From positions 426,878 to 490,877 of the forward strand of contig NZ_JAFCJJ010000001.1 in NCBI RefSeq assembly GCF_018131015.1: 64,000 nt of DNA, read 5' to 3'. Within the stretch, counting starts at the first letter, position 1; every line of letters starts with the position of its first letter. The notes beneath the pieces were generated by a model that worked only from the letters and a program-made list of their open reading frames with translations, searched no databases and had not been told where the DNA came from. Made by a program: the position numbers and the translations under genes. The stretch is from Bradyrhizobium diazoefficiens. Its GTDB lineage: Bacteria; Pseudomonadota; Alphaproteobacteria; Rhizobiales; Xanthobacteraceae. Of the stretch, positions 27,006 to 35,277 are shown piece by piece.

Positions 27006-27142
27006 TTCACCTCTCCCCGCCGGGGAGAGGTCGGATTGCGCAGCAATCCGGGTGAGGGGCTGCCTCGCAGAGCGTTCGCCGTAACCCCTCACCCGGATCG
27101 CATCTTCGATGCGCTCCGACCTCTCCCTATGGGAGAGGTGAA
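27006..27142. repeat. composite palindromic repeat (TTCACCTCTCCC family), copy 1
   Basis: Outer arms TTCACCTCTCCC and GGGAGAGGTGAA, inner arms CGGGTGAGGGG and CCCCTCACCCGG, with two small local hairpins (CTCTCCCCGCCGGGGAGAG; CTCTCCCTATGGGAGAG). It lies between two convergent genes. Copies of the same family are at 56804-56940 and 63797-63930. Confidence 0.8.
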
Positions 27143-27146
27143 GAAA

Positions 27147-28994
27147 TCACGCCGACGTCAGGATATCCACTCTGGCGTTGGCCACGATCAGGCGGTCGGC
27201 GAGGAGCTGCGCCAAGTTGCGCATGATGCGCTCGGAGGCGCGCGGATGCTGCTGGCGGAAGCGCTCGAAGTCTTTCAGCGGCGTCTCGAATACGGTCGCC
27301 GCCATGTCGGCCGAGACATCGGCGGACCGCGTCGGCTCCAGCAGCGCCATCTCGCCGAAGGCCATGCCGGCGGTCAGCGTCGCGAGCCTGACGCCGTTGG
27401 GCAGCGTGACATGCACGGCGCCGCTGCGGAGGAAAAACAGGGCATCGGCGGGATCACCCGCGGTGAGGATTTTTGCGCCGGACGGGTAGGTGCGGACCGT
27501 GCAGATCGAGGCAAGATCGCTCAGTTCTTCCTCGGTCAGGCCTTCAAGCAGCGGCTGCTCGGCAAGCTCGGTGGTCTCGTGGAAGTCGATCGAGCCGCCA
27601 TAGCGGTAGACGATCTGGTCTTCCGCCCATTCGATCGCGGTGTCGAGCAGGTAGTAGTCGCGGACGTTCTTCAGCTCCGCGGTCCATTCCCGCAGGCGGT
27701 CCCACTCGCGTGATGTGCGGCTCACCCCGGACAGCACCACCGTGACGTTGAGCGCCGCGAGTTCCTCGAAGGCCTCGGCCAGGAGCCGCGCGCCGGCGCG
27801 CGTCGTGGAGGTCACGCGGTGGAGATCGAAGATCACGAATTGCGGCCGCGGTCGTCCGCCGAGCCGGCGCGAGACGTAGTCGACCGCCGACAGCGACAGG
27901 CTGCCGACCAGCTCGATGATCCGCACCTCCTCCTCGTGGGCCGCCAGAATTTCGCGCTCCTGCGGACGGCGGACGCGGCGCGACGGACTCTTGCCGACGT
28001 GATAGTCGGCGATGATCGCGTTGCGCGCGTCGTCGCTGCGGTTGAGCATGTGCAGGTCGTAATGCGAGGACACCGCCTCGCAGACCTTGATGCCGCGCAC
28101 GCTGTTGCCGTGCTTGTCGAGCTTTGGCGAATAGCTGCCGAGGCCGAGCCGCGCCGGGAGGGCCGCCAGAATGCCGCCGCCGACGCCGCTCTTGGCGGGA
28201 ATGCCGATCCGGTAGATCCACTCGCCGGCATAGTCGTACATGCCCGACGACGTCATCACCGATAGCGTGCGCGAGATCGCGTACGGCGTCACGACCTGCT
28301 CCTCCGTGAGCGGATTGACGCCGCGGTTGGCAAGGGTCGCCGCCATCACCGCGATGTCGCGCGCGGTGACCAGAACGGCGCATTGGCGGAAGTAGACGTC
28401 GAGCACGGCGGCGACATTGTCGGCGATCACCGCATTGGTCTTGAGGAGGTAGGCGATGGCGCGGTTGCGGTCGCCGGTCTGGCTCTCGGAAGCGTAGACC
28501 GCCTCATCGACGTCGAGATCGCGCCCGGCGAAGCGGCCGAGCGCAAGGCGGATCTGCTCGAAGGCTTGATCGCCCTTGCTCGCATGGATCAGCCCGCTGC
28601 AGGCGATCGCGCCGGCATTGACCATGGGATTGAACGGATGGTTGTCGGAATTGAGCCGGATCGAGTTGAAGGGGTCGCCCGATGGCTCGACGCCGATCGC
28701 GCTCTCCACGCGGCTTGCGCCCAGGAGGTCCAGGGCCAGCGCGAACACGAACGGCTTGGACAAGGACTGGATGGTGAAGGGTTCACGACTGTCGCCGACC
28801 TCGTAGACATGGCCGTCGAGCGTCGCCAGGCTGATGCCGAAATGGGCAGGGTCGGCCTTGCTGAGCTCGGGGATATAGTCAGCGACGTGGCCGGAGGTCT
28901 CCGCCGAGAACTCATTGAGGCAATTGTCCAGAAACCGCAGCAAAGGCGGCTTCGAACGGCTCCAGGCGGCTGCGGTCGGCGATTGCGATGTCAT
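27147..28994 (-). CDS. glsA: glutaminase with C-terminal STAS and cyclic-nucleotide-binding domains
   Basis: A 615-residue three-domain protein. The serine-dependent glutaminase (about 15-315) has the catalytic S77-x-x-K80 (QSLSK) and the family segments NPMVNAGAIACSG and GIPAKSGVGGGILAALP. A STAS domain follows (about 345-450, FVIFDLHRVTSTTRAGARLLAEAF) and then a CRP-like cyclic-nucleotide pocket (about 475-600, SDLASICTVRTYPSGAKIL; FGEMALLEPTRSADVSA). It would hydrolyse glutamine to glutamate and ammonia, with activity or location tuned by the two extra domains. ATG 28994 is chosen. It lies 21 bases after the TRAP permease, as the third gene of that operon. Confidence 0.93.
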   Translation of the reverse strand: MTSQSPTAAAWSRSKPPLLRFLDNCLNEFSAETSGHVADYIPELSKADPAHFGISLATLDGHVYEVGDSREPFTIQSLSKPFVFALALDLLGASRVESAIGVEPSGDPFNSIRLNSDNHPFNPMVNAGAIACSGLIHASKGDQAFEQIRLALGRFAGRDLDVDEAVYASESQTGDRNRAIAYLLKTNAVIADNVAAVLDVYFRQCAVLVTARDIAVMAATLANRGVNPLTEEQVVTPYAISRTLSVMTSSGMYDYAGEWIYRIGIPAKSGVGGGILAALPARLGLGSYSPKLDKHGNSVRGIKVCEAVSSHYDLHMLNRSDDARNAIIADYHVGKSPSRRVRRPQEREILAAHEEEVRIIELVGSLSLSAVDYVSRRLGGRPRPQFVIFDLHRVTSTTRAGARLLAEAFEELAALNVTVVLSGVSRTSREWDRLREWTAELKNVRDYYLLDTAIEWAEDQIVYRYGGSIDFHETTELAEQPLLEGLTEEELSDLASICTVRTYPSGAKILTAGDPADALFFLRSGAVHVTLPNGVRLATLTAGMAFGEMALLEPTRSADVSADMAATVFETPLKDFERFRQQHPRASERIMRNLAQLLADRLIVANARVDILTSA

Positions 28995-29015
28995 CGCCCC
29001 TGTTTTGCAACGCAA

Positions 29016-31091
29016 TCAGGGAACACGCAACCCGTCCGGCACCAGGGCTTGCCGCCGGACCAGCACCAGGGCGATCAAAACCGTGGGGACCAGGATGGCA
29101 AGGCCGAGCAGGGTGATCTGCATCTGCGACAGCGGCATGATCCCGCCGCCGGGGGTCGCCACCACGAAGCCGCCGATCACCAGCAGCACGCGCAAAGGCC
29201 ATTCCAGCACCCCGGCGCCGCGGAGGTCGCCGATGAAGGCCTGGTAGCCCTGGATACCGCCGCAGATGAACAGCGTGCCGAACGCCGCCAGCGCCATCAG
29301 GCCGAGACCGGCCAGGTACGGGCTCGGTCCCTGCAGCACCAGCGCCGGATTGAGCACGAAGAAGAACGGGATGAAGTAGATGATGCTGCCGACCCACATC
29401 GATTCCCAGCCCGTCTTCATCGCCGGCGAGCCGGCGATGCCCGCAGCGGCGAAGGAAGCGATCGCGACCGGCGGCGTGATCGACGACAGCATGCCCCAGT
29501 AGAAGATGAACATGTGCACCGCCATCCTGTTCAGCCCGAGCTTTTCGAGCGCCGGCGCCACCAGGATGGCGAGGAAGATGTAGCAGGCGGTCGTCGTCAG
29601 GCCGAGCCCGAGGATGAGACTGGTGAGGGCGCACATGCCGAGCAGCAGGAAGGGACTGTCGCCGGCGATATGCAGCAGGTCGTTGGCGAGACTCGACACC
29701 ACGCCGGTCATCGAGAACGCGCCGATCAGGAGGCCGCAGCCGGCGAGGATGCCGACGAGTTCGACGAAGGTGCGGCCGTTCACCTCGAGAAATTTGCCGA
29801 TGGTCGCCAGCGTCCAGCGGGTGTCCCTGGAGAAGAACTGGTTGAGCACGAGCAGCAGCGCGGTGGCGTAGAACGGCGCGTGGCTCTCGCGCTTGAAGTA
29901 GAGCAGCATCACGATCAGCAGCGCGATGACGAAGACGTAATACCAGCCGTCCCTGATCGTATCCATGACCCGCGGCAGCTCGGCGCGCGGGATGCCCTTC
30001 AGCTTGTGGCGCGCGGCGTAGGCGTCGACCTGCATGAACAGGCCGACATAGTAGAGCGCGGCCGGAATGATCGCGGCCACCGCGACGTCGGCGTAGCTGA
30101 CATTGAGGAACTGCGCGATCACGAACGCGGTCGCGCCCATCACCGGCGGCGCCAGCACCGCGCCGGTCGAGGCGCAGGCCTCGATCGCGCCGGCATAGGA
30201 GGCACGAAAGCCGCTCTTCTTCATCACCGGAATGGTCATGGTGCCGGCGGTGAGCACGTTGGAGATGATCGAGCCCGACATCATGCCGAGCAGGCCGCTG
30301 GCAAAGATGCAGACTTTCGCCGCGCCGCCGCGGAAGGTGCCGCACAGCGCGAAGGCGAGGTTGATGAAGAATTTTCCCGCGCCCGTCATCATCAGCGCAG
30401 TGCCGAACACGAGAAAGCCGATCACGGTGTCGGCGAAGGCCTGGATGGGAATGCCGAGCAGGCTCTCGCCGGACAGCACGTGATAGGCGGTCGCCTGTTC
30501 CAAGGTCGACTGCGTACCGCGGAAGGGACCGAGCCAGCCGACTTCGGCAAACAGCGGGTAGACGGTGAAGGGGAGGACGCTCAGCAGCAGGCTCCAGCCG
30601 CCGGTGCGGCGCAGCGCCTCCATCAGCATCACCCACATCACGAGGCCGGCAGCGGTCACATTGTTCGGCGCGCCGCCGAATTCCCAGCCGGCCTCGGCCG
30701 CCTTGCGCACGCTCGACATCAAGAGCAGCGCGGCCGCGAAGGTCATGGCGAAGCAGGCGAGATCGTACCAGGGAATGCGGTCGAGCGGCGCGCGCTCGGT
30801 GCCCGGAAAGATCAGGAAAGTGAACGGCAGCATCAACGCGATCAGGAGATAGAAATATTCGGTGTTGAGCTGGGTGTAGCCGACCAGGAAGCGTAGCGAG
30901 AATTGCTGGTTGATGCAGAGCAGGATCGTCGCCGCCGTCGCCGCCACCAGCATCCAGCGCCAGCCGCCGCGCAGGGTGCGGACCCGCGTCACCTCGGCCT
31001 CCTGCATGTTGCCGGCAGCGTCGTGCGGATCCTCGAACACGACCCGCTTGTCTTGCGCCTGCGGGTCGGTGGAGGCGGACAATGACGACAT
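29016..31091 (-). CDS. TRAP transporter fused permease (DctQM type, TAXI subfamily)
   Basis: A 691-residue inner-membrane protein with about 16 predicted helices. The first four helices correspond to the small DctQ subunit (MLVAATAATILLCINQQFSL, YLLIALMLPFTFLIFP) and the rest to the large DctM part (GMMSGSIISNVLTAGTMTIPVM, LGLGLTTTACYIFLAILVAPAL). The GSxxSNVxTxGxxTIP segment is the DctM signature. It drives sodium- or proton-coupled uptake with the TAXI binding protein encoded 36 bases upstream. ATG 31091 is preferred over an in-frame GTG at 31103. Confidence 0.94.
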   Translation of the reverse strand: MSSLSASTDPQAQDKRVVFEDPHDAAGNMQEAEVTRVRTLRGGWRWMLVAATAATILLCINQQFSLRFLVGYTQLNTEYFYLLIALMLPFTFLIFPGTERAPLDRIPWYDLACFAMTFAAALLLMSSVRKAAEAGWEFGGAPNNVTAAGLVMWVMLMEALRRTGGWSLLLSVLPFTVYPLFAEVGWLGPFRGTQSTLEQATAYHVLSGESLLGIPIQAFADTVIGFLVFGTALMMTGAGKFFINLAFALCGTFRGGAAKVCIFASGLLGMMSGSIISNVLTAGTMTIPVMKKSGFRASYAGAIEACASTGAVLAPPVMGATAFVIAQFLNVSYADVAVAAIIPAALYYVGLFMQVDAYAARHKLKGIPRAELPRVMDTIRDGWYYVFVIALLIVMLLYFKRESHAPFYATALLLVLNQFFSRDTRWTLATIGKFLEVNGRTFVELVGILAGCGLLIGAFSMTGVVSSLANDLLHIAGDSPFLLLGMCALTSLILGLGLTTTACYIFLAILVAPALEKLGLNRMAVHMFIFYWGMLSSITPPVAIASFAAAGIAGSPAMKTGWESMWVGSIIYFIPFFFVLNPALVLQGPSPYLAGLGLMALAAFGTLFICGGIQGYQAFIGDLRGAGVLEWPLRVLLVIGGFVVATPGGGIMPLSQMQITLLGLAILVPTVLIALVLVRRQALVPDGLRVP

Positions 31092-31127
31092 GATCGATCC
31101 CACGCGTGAATTGCTGGACGTTGTGAA

Positions 31128-32294
31128 CTAGTCGTCGAATCCGTTCGGCATGTCGGCTTTCGTAAGCGCGGCCGCGCGCGCCTTCATCCAGCCGGCGAGG
31201 AAGGCCTTGTCGTCCGACGGCGGATTGGACTTGCCGTAGTCGGCCCACGCCGTTGCAAGCACCTCCTGGCGCTTGATGAGCTTGGTGTTGTACGCCTCCT
31301 GCGCATCGCTCCATTGGCCGGCTTCCTTCAGCGCCTTCACCGCGCCGGGATGCACGGGGACCACCCAGTTCTTGGTCTGCCGGTCGGCGGCAAGGCCCCC
31401 GGCGCCGGGCGCGGAGTCCTTGTAGGCGTCGTAGTTGACGATCATCGCCTTCGTCATCGCGTAGACCTGGTCGGCAGGCTGCCCGGCATAAACGACGAAG
31501 ATCGGGTAGGGGTAGTTGCCGAGCTCGATCGGCTTGTCGGGCGAAATGCCGGCGCCGCAGGTTGCAAGCTGCGGGAAGAAGAACGAGCCGACCTTCTGCA
31601 TCCGTGCCCAGCCCTCCTTGTCCTTGGCCGGCAGCGGCGGCCAGACCAGGCCGCGTGGCGATGTCTCGGCTTCCTTGGCGGGGCCGGTGATGGTGGTGCC
31701 GAAGGCCGCATCGGTATCGTTGTTGACCAGGCCCTTCCACATCGCGCCGTAGCTTGCGAACTCGACGATCTTGACGTCGCTCTGGGTGAGGCCGGCGAAG
31801 GCGAGCACCGCGAGCGAATTCTGGTTCAGCGCGGGCGATCCGACCACGAAGCCGACGCGCTTGCCCTTGAGGTCCTTCAGCTCCTTGACACCGGCGTCGG
31901 CGGCGACGCCGAGCGAGCCGCAATTGCAGTCGACGCTCGAGAGCGTGAGCTGCAGCGCCTGCGGCCCCCATTCCCTGGCGCCGAACTCGAACACGCCTTC
32001 CTGCGCGAAATAGGTGCCCGATCCCATCGCGGAGGCGACCGCGCGCTTGGCGCGCAGCGGCGCAAGGCGTGCGACGTCGTTGCCTGCGGGGAGCACGCGC
32101 ACGTCGGTGCCGTACTTGTCCTTCATCATCTTGCCGACGCCGACCGCGATGTTGAAGCCGGCCGTTCCGGTGTCATAGGCGGTGAACGTCATTGTCGCCG
32201 GCAACTTGATGTCTTCGGCGGATGCATAGCGTGTAGACGCAAAAGAAATGCCCGCCACCAGGGCAGGCGCGAGCATGAACAGCCCACGAAGCAT
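31128..32294 (-). CDS. TAXI family TRAP transporter solute-binding protein
   Basis: A 388-residue periplasmic receptor. A Sec signal peptide (MLRGLFMLAPALVAGISFAS, cleaved near RYASAED) precedes the TAXI fold: TMTFTAYDTGTAGFNIAVGVGKMMKD, then GKRVGFVVGSPALNQNS and the C-terminal lobe with QVYAMTKAMIVNYDAYK. A cysteine pair (DCNCGS) lies in the first lobe. GGGAGGGAGAC precedes ATG 32294; longer frames reach into the pseudogene region. Known TAXI ligands include glutamate and glutamine, which would fit the glutaminase in this operon, but the ligand here is inferred. Confidence 0.93.
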   Translation of the reverse strand: MLRGLFMLAPALVAGISFASTRYASAEDIKLPATMTFTAYDTGTAGFNIAVGVGKMMKDKYGTDVRVLPAGNDVARLAPLRAKRAVASAMGSGTYFAQEGVFEFGAREWGPQALQLTLSSVDCNCGSLGVAADAGVKELKDLKGKRVGFVVGSPALNQNSLAVLAFAGLTQSDVKIVEFASYGAMWKGLVNNDTDAAFGTTITGPAKEAETSPRGLVWPPLPAKDKEGWARMQKVGSFFFPQLATCGAGISPDKPIELGNYPYPIFVVYAGQPADQVYAMTKAMIVNYDAYKDSAPGAGGLAADRQTKNWVVPVHPGAVKALKEAGQWSDAQEAYNTKLIKRQEVLATAWADYGKSNPPSDDKAFLAGWMKARAAALTKADMPNGFDD

Positions 32295-32337
32295 GTCTCC
32301 CTCCCATCGCCCTCGCTTTTGCCGCGAAGACTTTTCT

Positions 32338-32376
32338 TGTTTGAAACAGATCATGTCATCGGCCATCGGCGATGGC
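32338..32376. promoter_or_regulatory. inverted repeats upstream of the TAXI-TRAP operon
   Basis: TGTTTGAAACA (32338-32348) is a palindrome with one central base, 44 bases upstream of the binding-protein ATG. GCCATCG-G-CGATGGC (32362-32376) is a second one 13 bases further away. Either could be an operator for the operon. No -35/-10 pair is clear. Confidence 0.35.
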
Positions 32377-32419
32377 AACGCCGTACCGAGGTCCCGACAG
32401 ATTGTCGCGGAAACTGCGG

Positions 32420-32649
32420 TTAATGCGCCCAATTCACGACGATCGCGATCGCCTGTCGATCGGCCACGACATCGTCGAGCTCGACGAGAAGCTACGTGAT
32501 CGTGCCACTCGCGGGCGAGGTCACGGGGATCTTCATCCTCATCGTTTCGACGACCACGACGTCGTCGTCATCGGCAACGGTTCCTCCCATTTGCACTGGC
32601 ATTGCGCAGATGCGTCCCGCATTTCGGTGACGATCTTTATCTCTGGCAT
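32420..32649 (-). pseudogene. decayed acyl-CoA carboxylase biotin-carrier (BCCP-like) gene
   Basis: ATG 32649 (AAGGA upstream) starts MPEIKIVTEM. One base is then missing relative to the expected reading, and in the shifted frame the sequence continues AGRICAMPVQMGGTVADDDD, VVVVETMRMKIPVTSPASGT. This is the biotinyl-domain consensus in which EAMKM should carry the biotinylated lysine; here it reads ETMRM, so the lysine is arginine. An in-frame TAG follows GTIT, after which LLVELDDVVADRQAIAIV continues the domain. Frameshift, lost lysine and nonsense codon together mean it cannot make a working carrier. It is divergent from the IclR-carboxyltransferase genes. Confidence 0.85.
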
Positions 32650-32704
32650 GCCAATTCCTTTTTGTTGTCGGCGCAAAATGGCTGAGGTAGCTTCGTCTGC
32701 AAGT

Positions 32705-32728
32705 GGAATTTAATTCCGCAGAGCGGAA
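32705..32728. promoter_or_regulatory. overlapping palindromes, probable IclR-family operator
   Basis: GGAATT-T-AATTCC (32705-32717) and TTCCGC-AGA-GCGGAA (32714-32728) are perfect inverted repeats that share four bases. They lie 15 bases before the IclR ATG (32744) and 56 bases before the ATG of the divergent biotin-carrier remnant. The first resembles the E. coli IclR operator type (TGGAAATNATTTCCA, recalled). Autoregulation is inferred. Confidence 0.6.
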
Positions 32729-32743
32729 CAAACGGTAGGGACC

Positions 32744-33718
32744 ATGGGACGACGTTCGGAGCGGCTGAGTAGGCAGGGAATGCTCGCCGGCGATGCCGGC
32801 GAGGGTGATGTCATCCAGGTGGTGTCGCGCGCATTCGACGTGCTGCGATGCTTCGAGGGCCATGAGGCGCGGCTCGGCAATCTCGAGATCTCAAATCGCT
32901 GCGGCCTGCCGCGCTCGACGGTGTCGCGGCTCACGCACACGCTGACGCGAATGGGACAGCTCGTCTATCTGCCGCGCGACCAGAAGTACCGCATCGGCCC
33001 GAGCGCGATGGCGATGAGCGCCTCGATGATGAAAGGCGCGCAGTTGCGCAGCATGATCCGGCAGCGGCTCGAGGAAGTCGCCGAGCAGCTTCCGGGCACG
33101 GTCGGCTTCGTCGTTCCCGATCGCTTTCAACTCGTCTATCTCGAGTTCGCGCGCTCGCCGACCGCGCTCGGCCTGCACGAGGGCATCGGCAGCCGCCTCT
33201 CGATGGCCTCGACCGCCGCGGGCGCGGCCTACACCGCGGCGCTGGCGCCGGAGGTCGGCGATGCCCTGATCGCGGACATGGAGCGGGAAGCCTCCGAAGC
33301 GGCGAAAATCCTGAAGCCCCGCATCGAGGCCAACCGGCAGTCGCTGCACGAGCGCGGCTATGTCGTGGCCTGCGGCCTGTGGAGTCCGCATATCAACGGG
33401 CTTGCGGTGCCGATCTGGTCGCCGCAGTACCAGACCTTCGTGGTGACCACGATCGGTCTGCTGTCGGCGATGTATGACGAGCAGCGGCTGCATGCCGAGG
33501 TCGCCCCGCTGATGGTTGCGCTCGGCCGCTCGGTCGGCAGCCTGCTCGAAGGCGCGGAAGGCGACGTCTTCAACAGCCGGGTCCCGCGTAAACCGGTCGC
33601 AATGGCCGTGCACAACAATAACAAGCCGATGGTGTCGGAGGGCGTGAATGAACTGGAAGCCGGAACTCGACGAGCTCGCCCGGCGCGAAGCCTTCGCGCG
33701 GGAGATGGGCGGCGTTGA
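32744..33718 (+). CDS. IclR family transcriptional regulator
   Basis: A 324-residue regulator. The winged helix-turn-helix is at about 22-85 (VVSRAFDVLRCFEGHEARLGN; LPRSTVSRLTHTLTRMGQLVYL), followed by the GAF-like effector domain (FVVPDRFQLVYLEFARS; GSRLSMASTAAGAAYTAAL). About 50 residues after the usual end form a tail, and the last 71 bases overlap the carboxyltransferase gene in another frame. The overlap suggests coupled expression; the regulator probably controls the carboxyltransferase and the divergent biotin-carrier remnant through the palindromes at 32705-32728. Confidence 0.92.
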   Translation: MGRRSERLSRQGMLAGDAGEGDVIQVVSRAFDVLRCFEGHEARLGNLEISNRCGLPRSTVSRLTHTLTRMGQLVYLPRDQKYRIGPSAMAMSASMMKGAQLRSMIRQRLEEVAEQLPGTVGFVVPDRFQLVYLEFARSPTALGLHEGIGSRLSMASTAAGAAYTAALAPEVGDALIADMEREASEAAKILKPRIEANRQSLHERGYVVACGLWSPHINGLAVPIWSPQYQTFVVTTIGLLSAMYDEQRLHAEVAPLMVALGRSVGSLLEGAEGDVFNSRVPRKPVAMAVHNNNKPMVSEGVNELEAGTRRARPARSLRAGDGRR

Positions 33719-35207
33719 CAAGGTCAAGCGACAGCATGACCAGGGCCGGCTGACTGTTCGGGAACGCATCGACAGATTGATCGACAAGAGCAGTTTCCAC
33801 GAGATCGGTGCCGTCTCCGGCATCGGCCAATACGACGGGCAGGGCGAACTCCAGAACGTGACGCCGGCGAACTGCGTGTTCGGCCGTGCGCGTCTCGACG
33901 GCCGCACCGTGGTGGTGGTCGGCGACGATTTTACGGTGCGCGGCGGCTCGGCGGATGCGTCCATTTCTGCGAAGCCATTGATGGCGGAGGAGATGGCGCA
34001 CGATCTGCGCCTGCCCATCATCCGCATCATCGAGGGCTCCGGCGGCGGCGGCTCGGTCAAGACCATCGAGACCAAGGGCGCGGCGAACCTGCCGGGCGGC
34101 ATCGGCGGCACCCGCTGGTATCGCTTCACGACGGAGAATTTGTCGCGCGTGCCGGTGGTGGCGCTCGGCCTCGGCTCGGTCGCAGGGCTTGGCGCGGCGC
34201 GTCTTGCCGCCAGCCACTATTCCATCATGACCAAATCGTCGGCGATGTTCGTCGCCGGTCCCCCGGTGGTGAAGGCGCTGGGACAGAACCTGTCGAAGGA
34301 GGAGCTCGGCGGCGCCGAGATCCAGACCCGCGCAGGCGCGGTGGATCATGCCGTCGAGACCGAGGAGGAGGCGTTCGCCTGCGCGCGGCGCTTCCTGTCC
34401 TATCTGCCGTCGTCGGTCTACGAATTGCCGCCGACCGTTCCCTGCAGGGACAATCCGGAGCGCAGCGACGAAGCCCTGCTGAACGTGGTGCCGCGCAACC
34501 GCAAGCAGGTCTACAAGATGCGGCCGATCGTCGAGTCCGTCGTCGACAAGGGCTCGTTCTTCGAGGTCGCGAAGAATTTCGGCAAGCCGATCATCGTCGG
34601 CCTCGCGCGGCTCGAGGGCAGGGCGGTGATGGTGCTTGCCAGCGACAGCTTCCACTATGGCGGCTCCTGGACCGCGGATGCCTGCCAGAAGGTGGTGCGC
34701 TGGGTCGATTTCGCGGAAACCTTCCACCTGCCGATCGTCTATCTCATGGACTGCCCCGGCTTCATGATCGGCCTCGATGCCGAGAAGGCCGCCACCATCC
34801 GCCACGGCGTCCGCGCCATGGCAGCGGTCAACCAGACCACGGTGCCGTGGTGCACGGTGATCCTGCGCAACGCCTTCGGCGTCGCTGGCGTCGTGCATCA
34901 GCCGGCCGACCGCTTCTCGATCCGCTACGCCTGGCCGTCGGCCTATTGGGGCTCGCTGCCGCTCGAAGGCGGCATCGAGGCCGCCTATCGCGCCGATATC
35001 GACGCCGCCGAGGACAAGGCGGAAAAGCTGAAGGAGATCGAGGAGCGGCTGAACAAGCTGCGCTCGCCGTTCCGCTCCGCCGAAAAATTCTGGGTCGAGG
35101 AGATCATCGATCCCAGGAAGACACGCTCGCTGCTGTGCGAGTTCGCGCGGCTCGCGGAGCCGTTGCGAAAAGCGGGGCCGCCGGAGAACATGACGATCAG
35201 GCCCTGA
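33648..35207 (+). CDS. acyl-CoA carboxylase carboxyltransferase subunit (PccB-like)
   Basis: A 519-residue biotin-dependent carboxyltransferase. It starts MNWKPELDELARREAFAREM and has the paired crotonase-like halves: GGSADASISAKPLMAEEMAHDLRL with IRIIEGSGGGGSVKT in the N-half; MDCPGFMIGLDAEKAATIRHGVRAM and RNAFGVAGVVHQPADRF in the C-half. It would move carboxyl from biotin to an acyl-CoA such as propionyl- or geranyl-CoA. It needs a biotin carboxylase and a biotin carrier; no biotin carboxylase is in the window and the only carrier nearby is broken. It may use subunits encoded elsewhere. Confidence 0.93.
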   Translation: MNWKPELDELARREAFAREMGGVDKVKRQHDQGRLTVRERIDRLIDKSSFHEIGAVSGIGQYDGQGELQNVTPANCVFGRARLDGRTVVVVGDDFTVRGGSADASISAKPLMAEEMAHDLRLPIIRIIEGSGGGGSVKTIETKGAANLPGGIGGTRWYRFTTENLSRVPVVALGLGSVAGLGAARLAASHYSIMTKSSAMFVAGPPVVKALGQNLSKEELGGAEIQTRAGAVDHAVETEEEAFACARRFLSYLPSSVYELPPTVPCRDNPERSDEALLNVVPRNRKQVYKMRPIVESVVDKGSFFEVAKNFGKPIIVGLARLEGRAVMVLASDSFHYGGSWTADACQKVVRWVDFAETFHLPIVYLMDCPGFMIGLDAEKAATIRHGVRAMAAVNQTTVPWCTVILRNAFGVAGVVHQPADRFSIRYAWPSAYWGSLPLEGGIEAAYRADIDAAEDKAEKLKEIEERLNKLRSPFRSAEKFWVEEIIDPRKTRSLLCEFARLAEPLRKAGPPENMTIRP

Positions 35208-35277
35208 AAAGCTGGCTGCCGGTCTGCCTCCATCTCTGGTAAGATGGTATCGAGAACGCGACCGGGAGGATTCGTCC

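Noticed and set aside
28383..30896. An 837-codon open frame on the plus strand
   Set aside because: It is antisense to the glutaminase and TRAP permease genes. The composition (repeated RHQ, HHA and RRR) is typical of a shadow frame, with no ribosome site.
28912..31971. A 1019-codon open frame on the minus strand
   Set aside because: It overlaps the TRAP permease and binding-protein genes in another frame on the same strand. It is Arg/Ala-rich with no membrane segments where the real permease has about sixteen.
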